DNA of 64,000 nucleotides from Closterium sp. Naga37s-1 (GCA_947471745.1 CANJKZ010000172.1:2970501-3034500), one strand, 5' to 3'. Positions 29,224-40,426 are shown, counted from the stretch's first letter. Numbers and translations are program-made. Notes: generated from the sequence alone by a model not told the origin.

Positions 29224-30825
29224 TCACTCTTGCCCCCTCCCATGACCCTTTTCAGCCGTCCTCGCCCTGGTCATGGGACCCTGATACGCCTGTCCCTGCT
29301 TGCCCTTGCCCGCCACCGCCACATTCGTCACATGATCCATGACTCTCTTCCCCTTCTCATCCTCTAGCACCAGCACTCCTGACTCTCTCACTTCCCGGAC
29401 CGTCCACCTCTGATGGGACACCCCCAGGTCCAGCCCATCCCGCTTTGCCCTCCGCACGTATACCTCCTGTCCTTCCTCCAGGCTCGGATCCTTCTGTTGC
29501 ATCTTTCCCAGCTGCCTCTGTCTGTATCGGTGGATGTCTCTCAGCTGAGCCACCTTCAGGCTCTCCATTGCTGCGGGCAGCATCTTCTTCAGGTACACGG
29601 CTCTGGCGTCTGCCAGGGCTACCCATTTCTCTGCTGTCTGTGCTAACACTGTGTCTGTCAGCAGTCGTGGCGCTCCCACCGGCAATATAGGCTGCTTCCC
29701 GAAGAGCAGATAGTAGGGGGACACGTCCTTCAGGGCGGCCTGCTTACTGAATCGGTACCCCGCCATCACCCATGCCAGCCGCTTATCCCAATCCCCCTTG
29801 TGAGCTTCTCCGTACACCCGCAACCCTTTCATCACAGTCTGTACTAGCCTCTCTGTCAGGCCGTCTGCCTGCGGGTTGTACCTGGAGGTGGTGCGGTGCT
29901 GGATGCCGTTGGACGCCAGCAGCTCATCGAACTCCCCTTGGAATTCGGTGCCTTGATCAGTCAGGACCTCTCCACACGCCCCAAACCTCGTCAGCACCAT
30001 CTCTTCAAATGCCTCTGCCACGGCCGCCGCTGTCTTGTTCACCAATGCCCGTGCCTCTGCCCACTTGCTTACGTGCTCTATCATGAGCACGATATACCTC
30101 CTTCCCCTCCTACTCACAGCCAGCTCTCCGGCTATGTCTAGTGACCACCTGTATCCGAGCTCCACGATTGCCAGCGGCTGCAGTTCTGCCTGACTTTTCA
30201 GCAGGGTTGCTTTGTTCCTGCAGCAGAGCTCACACTTCTCCACCCATTCCTTCACCTCCTTCCAAATTCCTGCCCACCACCATCCTGTCTGCAGCAGCTG
30301 TTGCGTGCGCAGCGGACCGTAGTGCCCTAGCTTCTCATGCACCTCCTTAATGATCCCTTCCCGCTCCCCTGGCTCTGGCACCCTCTTCCATCCATCTTTG
30401 GTCCTCAGCTGCACCTGTCCCTGGAACCACCTATAGTGCTGCTCCCTTGCCCGGGCCCTGGACCCTGCTCCTCCGTCCTCGGCTGTCTCTCCCTTTATCC
30501 ATGCCAGTGTCTCGGCGTCCTGCCAGACGTCTGCTGCCCCTCTCTTCTGTTCTCCTCCTGACCCCTTCTCCTTGATCATGGCGGTCAATGCTGCTGCGGG
30601 TGGCTCCGGTTCTGTGCTCGGCCCATCCTTCTCCTTTGGTGGGTTCCTAGATAACCCATCCACGTGCTGCATTGTTTTCCCGGGGCGGTGCTTCACTGTA
30701 AAGTCATATTCCTGCAGTTTCATCGCCCACCGCGCGTTTCGTCCTGTCAGTGTCTGGTTTTGCATGAACCACAACAAGGGCTGATGGTCGGTCACCAACG
30801 TGAAGTGCCTGCCTTGCAGATGGAC
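29224..30825 (-). CDS. G2 RNase H (C part) - DDE integrase
   Basis: Opens after the TGA at 30826-30828 in the same frame: LVTDHQPLLWFMQNQTLTG, HVDGLSRNPPKE. Integrase zinc domain VHEKLGHYGPLRTQQ ... CELCCRNK. Core LDIAGELAVSRRG (D), VLTDQGTEFQGEFD (D), NPQADGLTERLVQ (E). The C-terminal part has RWTVREVRESGVLVLEDEKG, a barrel-like tail that is intact here and truncated in G1. No chromodomain follows, unlike G4. Integrase would join the cDNA ends to the target; the 4-bp duplications at both G1 and G2 reflect its cut spacing. Confidence 0.9.
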   Translation of the reverse strand, partial: VHLQGRHFTLVTDHQPLLWFMQNQTLTGRNARWAMKLQEYDFTVKHRPGKTMQHVDGLSRNPPKEKDGPSTEPEPPAAALTAMIKEKGSGGEQKRGAADVWQDAETLAWIKGETAEDGGAGSRARAREQHYRWFQGQVQLRTKDGWKRVPEPGEREGIIKEVHEKLGHYGPLRTQQLLQTGWWWAGIWKEVKEWVEKCELCCRNKATLLKSQAELQPLAIVELGYRWSLDIAGELAVSRRGRRYIVLMIEHVSKWAEARALVNKTAAAVAEAFEEMVLTRFGACGEVLTDQGTEFQGEFDELLASNGIQHRTTSRYNPQADGLTERLVQTVMKGLRVYGEAHKGDWDKRLAWVMAGYRFSKQAALKDVSPYYLLFGKQPILPVGAPRLLTDTVLAQTAEKWVALADARAVYLKKMLPAAMESLKVAQLRDIHRYRQRQLGKMQQKDPSLEEGQEVYVRRAKRDGLDLGVSHQRWTVREVRESGVLVLEDEKGKRVMDHVTNVAVAGKGKQGQAYQGPMTRARTAEKGHGRGQE

Positions 30826-31555
30826 TCAGATAGGGCAGTGACCGACTGCCCATACCGCTGCCAACCCCTCTCCCTCGTAAGAGGAGTAGTTCGCCTCCAC
30901 TGGGTTGCAAGTCCTGCTGGCGAACGCCACCACCTTCTCCTGCCCATCTTCCGTTTGGCTCAAGACTGCTCCAATCCCTACACTGCTCCAGTCCGTGTAG
31001 AGCACGAATGGCGCCTTTCCGTCCGGCAGCTTCAGCATTGCTCCTTCCTTTACTGCCTCCGTCAGCCCCTTCAGTGCCCCTTCTTGCGCCTCTCCCCACA
31101 GCCACTTCTGTTCTTCTCTCAGCAGCTTGTTCAGTGGCGCGGCTCTCTTGCTGAAGTCGGCTATGAACTTGCGGTAGTAATTCAAAAACCCCAGCAGCGC
31201 TCGTAATCCGCTTCTGTCCTTTGGACGCTCCACCCTGTCCAACACCTCCACCTTCGCCTTCTGAATGCTCAGCTCCCCTCCTGCCACTTCAAACCCCAAG
31301 TATGCCACACTGCTGTGTCCGAACCGACATTTCCCAGGGTGGCACGTCAGCCCTGCCGCTTGGATGGCTGCCAGCGTCGCTTCTATGTCGTTCACGTGCG
31401 TGTTGCTGTCGGGACTGAAGATGATTACGTCATCTATGTAGCAGGCCGCATGCTGCACTTGCCGCAGCACCGCATCCATCACTCTCTGGAACACAGCTGA
31501 GGCGTTTCTGAGCCCGAATGGCATGAAATTCCATTCGTACAGGCCATCTGGTCCA
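30826..31555 (-). CDS. G2 reverse transcriptase (C part) - RNase H (N part)
   Basis: Frame from MPFGLRNASAVFQRVMDAV through YIDDVIIFSPDS, LGFLNYYRKFI and VLYTDWSSVGIGAVL to YSSYEGEGLAAVWAVG, ending at a TGA where G1 has Arg (RVYLQG), most simply a CGA-to-TGA change. It includes the FASRTCNPVEANY segment lost from G1. Separated from the preceding RT part by a frameshift at about 31550. Confidence 0.88.
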
Positions 31556-32925
31556 TCAAAAACTCTTCCTCTTATCTTCTTCTGCTATGGGTATCTGATT
31601 GAAACCCCGCCTCAGGTCCAGCGTTGAGAACACCCAACTCCCGTGCAGTTGGTCAAATATCTCCTCTGCCATCGGCATGGGGTAGCGGTCTGTCGCTGTC
31701 ACCTTATTCAAACCCCTGTAATCCCCGCACATCCTCCGCGACAGCACGGCTCCTGTCAGATCCGTCCTTGCTGCTACCACCGTTGCTGCTGCGTAGTCTG
31801 ATGCCGACCTGCGTATCAACCCTGCAGCCAGCAGCTCTCTGCATTTATCGGTGCACACTTCCACATCCTGGGGACTCATTCTCCGCCGCCTCTGGTACAC
31901 TGGTACTTCGCTTGTCAAAGGCAGGTGCATGGTGCTGGTCACGCACTTCCCTAGCTGCTGCAGGTTGTGCGCGAACGCCGCTGCATGCTGTCGCAGCACC
32001 GCCTCTAGCCTGATTGCGGCTGCACCCTCCAGAGCTGCGCCTATGTTCCACCTATGCTGCTCTTCTTCACCCCGCCCGTGCTCGCCTCTGCCGTCTACAG
32101 CTTCCTGCCCCCTTGCCTCTCCATCAGGCTCAAGCTCGGCTTCCTCCTCCACCCCTTCTGCCGCCACGCCCGCCTCAGTGGTCTCAGCTGCCCCCTCTCC
32201 GTCAGTCCCGCTGAGTGCCGCCATGTAGGCTCTGCTCGGGCCTAAGAACACCTCATCCGGGTCTGGTATCCACCTCTCCGTGGGATCCTCTTCATCTTCG
32301 CTGTCCCAATCCATCGCTGGTTCCTCCCACTCCTCCTCTTCCTCTCCCTGGTCAGGGTATCTTCCCGGTATACCATTCCGCTCGTCCAGTATCCTCTCTG
32401 CCCTCTTCTCTTGCGGCACCCCCCGGCGTCTCTCCTCCCAGGCTTCTTCTTCCAGATGTGCCAGCAGAATCTTGGATTCTTCTTCCTTGATCTCGTCCTC
32501 CCTGGTCTTGGGGTCTGCCCTTGCTGCGTGATCTCTCCTCCTTTCCAGCCGTTGCTTCTCCAGGTATCTATTCAGGACTCCTACCAGCCAATGCAGAGCT
32601 TTCAGGTCCATTGCATTTCCCAGGGCCCTCTTCCTCTGCCCCTCTGTCACGTACTCGCTCGCCGTTGCCCCCGCCATGAAGCCCATGGCCAGCTCTCTCT
32701 CCAGCTCTGTCGGCTCCTCCCAAATCCCCTTCAGCCTGTCGAACACCATGCCGGGTCCTTCCTGTCCTCCCCGCATCTGGAACCCCCTTGCCTGATCATG
32801 CGCCACCAGAGTGGGCCATGCTTGTCGTGGCTCTCCCACCTTGCTGCACGGGAACTGTGTCTCGTGATCTGGGTGCCTCACAGGTGCTGGCAGCCTCGCA
32901 GGCTCTAGTATGTCCTGCACCAGTC
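31556..32925 (-). CDS. G2 methyltransferase (C part) - linker - reverse transcriptase (N part)
   Basis: Begins inside the target-recognition region (DILEPARLPAPVRHPD). Then PRQAWPTLVAHDQARGF, the DNMT3-like tail ERELAMGFMAGATASEYV, and motif X-like ALGNAMDLKALHWLVGVL. After a highly acidic linker of about 200 residues comes RT: CGDYRGLNKVTA, FSTLDLRRGFNQIPI. Stops at 31556 after KRKSF through a small deletion relative to G1. Confidence 0.88.
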
Positions 32926-33602
32926 GCGCGCGGTCGCTCCATCATTGACAGCTCATACTGCAGAGCTGCCTCGGGGATAATGTTCTGCCAATACCTGCGG
33001 GTCCGATGTGTCCTGCTCCCGTTCTGCGCTGCATCCCATGCCACTCCTACCCCCAACTCTCCTCTGATCTCCTCCTCGGCCTTCTTCACTGCCTCTCGCA
33101 GGTCATCACGTGTGTCCACATTCTCTACTATGTAGGCCACCTCCCCTTGCTTCCGCTTGAGCATCTTCAGTATGCGCACCAACTCCCTGAACAGCCCGCT
33201 CCTGGGATCTTCCATTCCTTTGCCCTCCCCTGCTCGAGACAAGCCTTGACACTCCCATCTGGCTATCACCAGATCCACATGCCCCCAGCGGGATAGTGCC
33301 TCCTCCTTCACATCTTCCACTCGATGACACGCCCATTCTCCTCCCTTCTCCACTGCATCCGCGTACAGCTGCGAGGGGTACCTTTCCTGCAGCTTCTGTA
33401 TATGGTGCCACGACATGTAGTTCGCCGCTTCATCGTTCTCCACATAGATATATTTCTCCACCCGCAATCTTGCCTTCAAGACTGCCGCCAAACCCGTGCT
33501 GATGCCTCCAAACAACTCCAGGAGCACTATAGGCTTCTGGAACACTCGACCGTCCAGTTGCAGCTCCCTCAGGCGCCCACTCTCTCCCCAATGTTGACGA
33601 TG
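32926..33602 (-). CDS. G2 C5 DNA methyltransferase (N part)
   Basis: Same frame as the protease, separated from it by the TAG at 33603. Motif I PIVLLELFGGISTGLAAV, then a Glu/Asp-rich stretch, motif IV ARWECQGLSRAGEGKG (Cys kept, Glu instead of Pro, as in G1), motif VI YIVENVD (canonical ENV, where G1 has ENR), motif VIII THRTRRYWQN. The frame shifts at about 32925 just after the MMERP segment. The HRxRRYWxN form and the C-terminal spacing point to DNMT3-like rather than DNMT1 or CMT relatives; phylogeny would settle this. Confidence 0.9.
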
Positions 33603-35663
33603 CTAGTCTCGGTGCCTCCTCTCTTCGTCCAGCTTCTCCCAACTGAGTATCCCCAGCTCCTCCTCCACTGTCCTGATCTCTGCTTGATACGCTTTTCTTG
33701 GCTCTCTGCGGATAAATCGCACAGGTAATTCCGCCACTGGCTGGTTTTTCTCCCAGTACACCACCTGATAGGTCAGCTTTTCCTCCCACATGCAGATTGT
33801 GGCGCCGATGCTATACAGGAACTCCACCCCAATCAGCAGGTCATAGTCTTCGGATTGAGAGACGCCACACTGCAGCTTCACCGAACATTCCTCAGGGCTT
33901 CCCTGACGGATGAAGATCTCCACCGTGCTCTTTGTCTTCGGCATCCATTTCGTGGTCCCTCCTTCCGCGGTCATCAGCAGTAGCCCTTCTTCTATTTGAC
34001 GCTCCGGCCAGTCCAGCTGTAGCTGCTCAGCCAGCTTCCTCCCGATCAGCACTGGGTGTGCGCCCGTGTCTATGATTGCCTGCTTCACCGCAATGCCCCC
34101 TACCGTGATGTACCCCCTTTCTGCCACTAACACCGAAGCTGCGCAGCTGAGTCGCTCTATCGGGTACCTGCGCGGAGGATGTTGATCTTCCGCCGTGTCT
34201 GCCCTTCTCCAGGGGCCGAGCTCTCTTCCCAGTTCGGTCCTTGTCCTTAGGTTCCTCTCTCGCTGCCTTAGCCCCAACTCTTCCCATTCCCTAGCCGGCC
34301 GGGCCATCAAACAAAACTCTTCCTCGCTGCTCTCCTCTTCTTCCTCTCTATCCACCATTGCAGGCCTCCTTTCATTCCCGGCCCCTCGCCCTTCCAGCTG
34401 TGCTCGCAGCTTTTCAATCTCTGCCCTCATTTCTGCCATCTCAGTCCGCTCTCGGCTGTCCCCACGGCCTTCACTCCTTCGTGAGTAACATTCTCGGTCC
34501 ACGTGCCCCTTCCTTCCACATTTCCCACACACCGGCGCCTCTGGGCAATCGCGCCTCTGATGATCTTCTTGCCCACAGATGGAACACGCAGGAGGATTTC
34601 GGCAGTCCCGCCTCAGATGTCCGGGTTGCCCGCAGTTGTGGCATTTGCGCGCATCTCCCGGCCCCCTGGGCGGTCGCTCTCTCTCTGCCGGCGCCGCGCT
34701 CCATGCTGGCCTCCGCCGCTCTGCCGCTCGCTCCGCCGTCCGCTCCACTTCAAACAGCCTTCTTCCCGTCTCCACTCTCTTGGCGGTCTCGTATGCCACA
34801 CTCAGTGTCGCTGCTGCGCCCATCTCAAAGATCTTCACTTGCACGTCTCTTTGTAGCTCATAGTTCAAACCGTTCAGGAACTTGCTCACAAGGCGTCCCT
34901 GATCCACACAATTCATGTCCTCTCCTAGTTCCACCAGCCGCCCGTAGTACGCCAGCAGCGATTCTCCCGTTCTCCGCTTGAAGTCACGGAACTCCACCAC
35001 TCGCTCCGGAGTTTGCTGTGGGAATTGGTCGCGCAACATCTCCAAAAATTTCTTCGTGGGGTCCCTCTCTCCTGGCTTCCCTTGCGCGGCCCAGTCTAGC
35101 AACTCACGCCGGCAGATTCGATAGTAGGTCTCTGCCTCCCCAGTCAGCGTATTCGCTAGTCCGCGGAAGAATTCATCTGCCGCCAGCCTGTCGCGCTCCC
35201 AGCGGGCCCTCAGGTTCTCCAGCTGCATCAGGTAATTCTTGAGCAATGGTCCGCGGCGCACTTCTCCTGAGAACCGCTCGGGCACCTCCACCTTTGGTAG
35301 CATCGTGTATCGCCATCGCATCGATGCCGCCTCTTCTTCAGATCCCTGCCAGGACGCGCTCCGCTGGTAAGGCCAGTCGACTCCCCTCCGTCCTCCTCCT
35401 GAAGTCGTCGCTGCTTCCGCGGGTACGTGTTTCCCTGCTCCCGCTCTGGCTCGGTCGTGTTCCTCTCCTTGCGTCTGCGTTCGTTCCTCCGCCAAATCGG
35501 AGACTCCGCTCGGCCTTCCAGTCGTTCCCTCTTCCGCGCCGTGCGCCTCCGTCTCCTTCCCGAGCTCACGCTCCGCGCGTTCCTTCTCTTCTTTTTCATC
35601 CATCGTCGCCGTTCGTCCAAGCAGATCCTCCGCAGCAAATTCTAATCCGGATCTCGTGGGCAT
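33603..35663 (-). CDS. G2 Gag (three CCHC knuckles) - protease
   Basis: An intact frame of 686 codons starting MPTRSGLEFAAEDLLGRTAT, 18 bases after the self-priming arm. Capsid-like region with LLKNYLMQLENLRARW and FKRRTGESLLAYYGRL. Three complete knuckles: CHNCGQPGHLRRDC, CSICGQEDHQRRDC, CGKCGRKGHVDREC. A coiled-coil-like Glu/Arg segment (EMRAEIEKLRAQLEGR) follows. Protease QAIIDTGAHPVLIGRKLAEQ with the DTG triad, then QSEDYDLLIGVEFLYSIGA. The frame closes with TAG at 33603, but the methyltransferase follows in the same frame, so the parent element probably made one Gag-Pol polyprotein. Confidence 0.93.
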   Translation of the reverse strand: MPTRSGLEFAAEDLLGRTATMDEKEEKERAERELGKETEAHGAEEGTTGRPSGVSDLAEERTQTQGEEHDRARAGAGKHVPAEAATTSGGGRRGVDWPYQRSASWQGSEEEAASMRWRYTMLPKVEVPERFSGEVRRGPLLKNYLMQLENLRARWERDRLAADEFFRGLANTLTGEAETYYRICRRELLDWAAQGKPGERDPTKKFLEMLRDQFPQQTPERVVEFRDFKRRTGESLLAYYGRLVELGEDMNCVDQGRLVSKFLNGLNYELQRDVQVKIFEMGAAATLSVAYETAKRVETGRRLFEVERTAERAAERRRPAWSAAPAERERPPRGPGDARKCHNCGQPGHLRRDCRNPPACSICGQEDHQRRDCPEAPVCGKCGRKGHVDRECYSRRSEGRGDSRERTEMAEMRAEIEKLRAQLEGRGAGNERRPAMVDREEEEESSEEEFCLMARPAREWEELGLRQRERNLRTRTELGRELGPWRRADTAEDQHPPRRYPIERLSCAASVLVAERGYITVGGIAVKQAIIDTGAHPVLIGRKLAEQLQLDWPERQIEEGLLLMTAEGGTTKWMPKTKSTVEIFIRQGSPEECSVKLQCGVSQSEDYDLLIGVEFLYSIGATICMWEEKLTYQVVYWEKNQPVAELPVRFIRREPRKAYQAEIRTVEEELGILSWEKLDEERRHRD

Positions 35664-35681
35664 TCCCTAACCGTTCCGATG

Positions 35682-35815
35682 ATTGCTTGTATGTGATGAG
35701 CCGCTAGCTCTCTCACATATCTACCTCAACCTTACAGCTTGTCATATCTCCCTAAGGCTACTCCTTGCTTGGTATGTTGCAAGAACTCGTATTAGAAAGG
35801 AAACATACAAGCAAT
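35682..35815 (-). promoter_or_regulatory. 13-bp inverted repeat, candidate self-priming structure of G2
   Basis: On the minus strand attgcttgtatgt (35815-35803) pairs perfectly with acatacaagcaat (35694-35682). The second arm lies 18 bases before gag. Both elements share tgtatgtttcct-like sequence after the first arm (gtatgttt), while the outer arm bases differ between G1 and G2 and still pair: compensatory change. Confidence 0.7.
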
Positions 35816-36353
35816 GAGGATAGCTACAACAAGGTACCTCCTATCTACCAGATCTGTCTCCGCCATGCGTGTCCCGTCTACCCTTGCCTGTCCTTGGCAG
35901 CCATTGCCACCTTGGAACAGACTAGCAAGCATCCTGCCAAATGCCGCTGTTGCCCGCCTCTTGCTACTTTCCCTCCAGCTGCCACTGTGCTGTTCCAGCT
36001 GGCTCCTTGGAGCATACCTGCACACAGACGAAAGCAAACATTCATGCACGCGAACACCCATCCGAGTTGCGGTGGTAACCTGCTTGCCCTACCGCTGCCT
36101 GGCGCTATAATTTCACCTCTTGCCCCCCCTTCCGCTTACGTAAGTCCCGCCCAGTTCACTCCCCATGCACTTCCTCAACCATCAGCTTCGGCAGTCGTCA
36201 ACCTCCAACTCATCCCCTTTCACTCCCAACCGGTACTAGTCCCTTCACAGGACATCCTTGTTACTAGCCCAGCGCGCTATGTACAGTATGTACACTTTGT
36301 ACAGTCACCCCGTGCGCTTACGCCCCTCCCCTCACATTCATGCAAATGTGACA
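35692..36353 (-). repeat. 5' LTR-like leader of G2
   Basis: 662 bases on the minus strand, tgtcacatttgc...ctcatcaca, ending at the putative primer site. No second copy in the element. Antisense ORFs here are not supported. Confidence 0.5.
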
Positions 36354-36357
36354 GCAC

Positions 36358-39300
36358 GGCTCCAGCGCCGAGCAAACCACTCACGCAGCTGCTGTGGAGA
36401 GAGTGGCTCCCACCGGGACGAGGCACCCGAAGGACCTCCAGGCTAAGCACCCCCAGGCTCCACACGCGCAGGCTCAGTACCCTCAGACGCCGCACCCTCA
36501 GACTCAGCAACCCTAGGCTCAGCACCCCCAGGCTCAGCACCCCCAGACTCAGGACCCCCAGGCTCCGCACGCTCAGGCTCAGCACCCCCAGGCTCAGCAC
36601 CCCTAGACTCAGCACCCCCTGGCTCAGCACCCCGAGACCCGGCACTCGCAGGCTCAGGACCCCTAGCAGCACCAGAGTCTCGACAGGATTGACGGCATCT
36701 ACCTGGGACACACTTGGGGGGGCAAGACCCTGAGGGGGGAGGGGGTCTAACGGGGGAGGACCTGGCGCGAGGAAGAGCGGCGGGGGGGGGGAGGGGGGCA
36801 GTGCGGTAGGGGAAGAGACGGTAGTAAGGAACCGACTCGTCAAACGTGACGTCCTGAGAGGACACGGCGCGAGGTGGGGTGGTAAAACTGCCAACCAGGC
36901 GCGTCAGGGGGGAATCCAAGGAAGATGCAGTAAACAGCACGGGAGGACAGCTTGTCCGCAGACAAGTCGCGGACGAAAGCTCGAGATCCCCAGACACGGA
37001 ACACAGACGCATCGCCAACCTTCCCCGTCCTCCGCAGAGTAGGTGTGGTCTCCGGCATGGAGACCCGGGGCTGGAGGTTGAGCTGATGCGCCGCGTACTG
37101 AACCGCGAACGGCCACAGAAAATGGGGAGCAGCCGCATGGATCATGGACGTACGAGCGACATCCATGACCATGCCAATGCGGCGCTCAGCAATCCCATTT
37201 TGCTGCGGAGAGGCCGGAAGCGTGAACGTCTGGCGGATGCCTCCGCACGACAGAAGGCTCGTAGAAGGTCGGAGGAAAACTCTCCACCTCTGTCGGAGTG
37301 CAGACGCAGAACAGGAAGGTCCGAGCCGATACTCTCGCTGAGCTGGCGACGGGCAGCGCGGATCCAGTCGATCAGCACCTCTGTGACCTCACCCTTGCGG
37401 CGCAAGGGGAAGACTGTGGTGTAACGCGAGTAGTCGTCAACGACCAGCAGAAAGTAGCGCTCGTGACCCTGTCCACTGACGCGGGCTGGGCCCCACACGT
37501 CCATGTGAAGAGTCTGCAAGGGAGCCTCCGTCGGAGGGAACTCGGAGGAGTGAGGAGCGGCTCGCTGCCGCCCCTCGACGCAAGGAACGCAGGTAGGGCC
37601 AGGCCCCGGGGGAAGGGGAGGGAGAGACCGGGAAAGACCAATAATCAGGATACGGGAGGCCATGCCTCGGAGACGAGGCAGGGAGAGGTGACCAAGGCGG
37701 TGGTGCCAGAGGAGAGTCTGGTGAGACAGGAGGCGACACGAGCAGGGGGCCGACTCAGGACCAGACCGGGACGCTGCAGTAAACACCTGACCAGACGCGG
37801 CTACCTGACTAGACTCAGCAACTGGAGGAGACACGGTAGTCAGGGTGTACAGGCTCGACCCAGGCTGACGGGTAAACGTGGCCAGGTGCCGACCCTTTTG
37901 AGTACACGTACAGTGGGTCACCCGCTGACCTCCAGGAGTGAACTGGTCAACCCACATGTCCTGAAGGTCAGCTCCACTCACCAAGTTCGTGGAGAACGAG
38001 GGGAGGTGAAGACCCGACAGGGAGCCAGACGGGACCGCCGGACACGGCAGAACCGTGGAGGAGTGCGCAAGGACTGGACCCCCAGAGGGGTCAGCCAGGG
38101 AGACTGCCACTGGCCGACTGAGCGGCGTGAGCGTGGTGCAGTCGCGAACGAAGGAACGGAAAGCACCTGAGTCAAGGGTGAAAGTGTGCAAGACCTGAGC
38201 CGACGCGGAGCCTGAAAGAGCAGACTCACCAGCACCTGAGGCAGCAGACTCACTAGCACCTAGAGCAGCAGACTCACTAGCACCTAGAGCAGCAGCCTCA
38301 ATGCCCGGGTCGGGCGGAACACACAGGTAATAGTCACCCTCAACACTAATAGTCACAACATACATAGCAGCAAGGATAGCATCATAATCATGATCAAAGA
38401 TAGCAACCCCCGACCTAAGCAGATCACCCCAGCGAGGGAGCTCAGTGGCGTCAGGAAACTGTGCATGCCAGGCGTCAGTCAGGCGGCCAAAACAGCGGTG
38501 CGTAGCGTGCGGCAGCCCGCACGTCTCCCCACTGCGTTCGCCGGTGCGAAGAACATACGCGCAGGGACCAGCACCCCCAGAGCTCCCACGCCCAGCGTAC
38601 CACTCACGAAGCTGCTGGGGCGACGGGGCCTCACGGGAACGCTGTTGCTGCTGGCGCTGGCCACCGCCAAAGCCTCCCCGCTGCACAGCTCCACCCCAAC
38701 CAGCACCACCGCCGCCGCCACTCCCACTGCCGCTGCCGCCGCTGCCACCTCCTCCACCACCGCCACCCCCACTCCCGCCGCCTCCCCCACCTCCACCCCC
38801 ACCCCCTCCACCTCCTCCACCGCCACCACCGCCGCCCCCGCCGTCCCCTCCACCACCCTTGCCCCACTTGCCCTTGCCGTAGCGGCGCCTCCCACTACGA
38901 GCAGACGCAGCCCCGACCGACTCGGTGCTAACGAGGTCGACAGCAGCAGCAGAGGCAACAGTGGGCAAAAGGGGGACAGGGGAGCACCCCTCGAAGAAAG
39001 GGGCACGAGGGTCACCACGAGAGGCTCCTACAGCGACTATGCTCTTCTCGGCTGCAAGGAGGCGCTCCTCGAGGAGGTCAACGGTGAGCTCGGTGGGGCA
39101 AAGGGAGAGGAAATGGTCCCTCACCGAGCGAAGGGAGTCAGGGAGCCAGGTGACGAGGTAGAAGAGGGTGATGTACATAGGGGGGGGGTTCTTGGCACAG
39201 AACTCGGAGGGAAGCGCAGCGCGGTAGCGGGTGTCACTAGTGCGGAGGTGGGTAATGAGGTCAGCGACTGTGGCAAAAGCGGCTAGGTCAGGGAACAGGT

Positions 39301-39650
39301 ACGGCAGCATGAGGCGGCTGAGGGCAGCAGAGGCAGGGGAGGAGTAGCGCGCAACAACAGCGTCATATAGAGTCTTAGCAGTCTTGTACTGGCTAAAGTG
39401 CGCGCGCTCAGCAGACGGCAGGTGGCTACGAACAGCTAGGCGAGCAGCAGCGTCACGAGTGGTCCACTGCGAGCGAACCACACTGTCAGCATCGGCAGCA
39501 GGTGCAACAGAGGCGCCGGACGAGTGATCGAACAGTGAGACTCCGTCCCTAGAGTCGCACTGAAGAAACAGCTGCAGGTCATCGAACCTAGACCCCGAAA
39601 TCTACCGCTCGACCCTCAGCATCAAAGGTGAGAACATTAGGGCTAGCCAT
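36358..39650 (-). pseudogene. Copia B/C Gag-protease-integrase half
   Basis: Read downward: MASPNVLTFDAEGRAVDF, then a one-base insertion creates TAG at about 39592. From 39481 the frame is open through gag, a Gly tract (38870-38690), the Cys/His segment CAYVLRTGERSGETCG and PHATHRCFGRL, protease LDSGAFRSFVRD, LLWHHRLGHLS, and integrase HMDVWG and LHSDRGGEF. A one-base deletion at about 37235 shifts the frame before MVMDVARTSMIHAAA. The hinge has many GGAEP/GVLSL-type repeats and stops at the G2 border (36357). This copy shows what copia A lost at its gag-pol border. Confidence 0.9.
38690..38870 (-). repeat. Glycine-coding (GGN)n tract in copia C gag
   Basis: Same position and composition as 8098-8250 in copia A. 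Opposite-strand Pro-rich ORFs are shadows. Confidence 0.8.
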
Positions 39651-39659
39651 GGCGGTAGG

Positions 39660-40426
39660 AGCAGTAGCAGTAGCAGTAGGGTAAGGCGGCGCGACTCGGC
39701 AGAGCGGCGCGGCTCGGCAGGGCAGCGCGGCTCGGCAGGGCGGCGCGGCTCGGCAGGGCGGCGCGGCTCAGTAGGCTCGCGGGTGCAGCGGCGCGCTTGG
39801 TAGGGCGGGCGCTTACCAGGGGCGGGAGAAGGGTAGGGCCGCGACTGGCAGGGCAGGGCCGCGACGAGCCGGAAGAGCAGGGCCGCGACGAGCAGGCAGG
39901 GCAGGGCCGCAACTCGGCGGCTGCAGGGTAGGGCCGCGTCGGGGCGGCGTAGAGAAGGGCCGCGACGAGCGGCGGCAGGGCAGGGTCGCGTCGGGGCGGC
40001 GTCAGGGCGGCGTCAGAGCCGCGTCAGGGCCGCGTCAGGGCCGCATCGGAGCGGCGGAGAGCAGGGCCGCGACTAGCTGCGGCAGGGCAGGGCCGCTACG
40101 AGCGGCGGAGAGCAGGGCTGCGACGCGCGGCAGAGAGCAGGGCCGCCACGAAAGGCGGCAAGGCAGGGCCGCGACGACGGCTAGGGTGGGCCGCGAAGGG
40201 TGGCGACAGGGCAGGGCCGCGAACGGCGGCTAGAACAGGGCCGCGACGGGCCGTTAGGGTAAGGCCGCGACGGGCCGCGAGGGTAGGGCCGCTAAGGGCG
40301 GCAGCAGGGCAGGGCGCGCGACGGCGCAGGCGAGGCAGGCGCGATGCGCGCTTCGGGCAGGGCAGGAAAAAAAAAAAGAAACTAATGCGGTGGGCCCTAA
40401 AAAAAAACGTTCCCGCTCTGAAACCA
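39660..40426 (-). repeat. GC-rich leader and primer site of copia C
   Basis: Repeats around ggcagggcggcgcggctc (39690-39780) and gggcagggccgcgacg (39830-40330). At the right end, next to the LTR, the minus strand reads tggtttcagagcggg, a primer site close to the initiator tRNA-Met type. Confidence 0.75.

Larger units (their letters stand above)
29012..36353 (-). mobile_element. Ty3/gypsy retrotransposon G2 carrying a DNA methyltransferase
   Basis: Inserted in the copia B/C hinge with gcac duplicated (29008-29011 and 36354-36357). Minus-strand termini are tgtcacatttgc (5') and gttccgaca (3'). Same gene order as G1. The 5' leader of about 660 bases is not repeated at the 3' end, where only about 210 non-coding bases follow integrase. 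The frame is broken by TAG at 33603, a frameshift at about 32925, another at about 31550, and TGA at 30826. Confidence 0.88.

Noticed and set aside
27135..29243. A 702-codon fusion ORF joining the G2 tail to copia RT
   Set aside because: It crosses the G2 insertion border with its target duplication; the upstream part is the non-coding 3' end of G2 read by chance.
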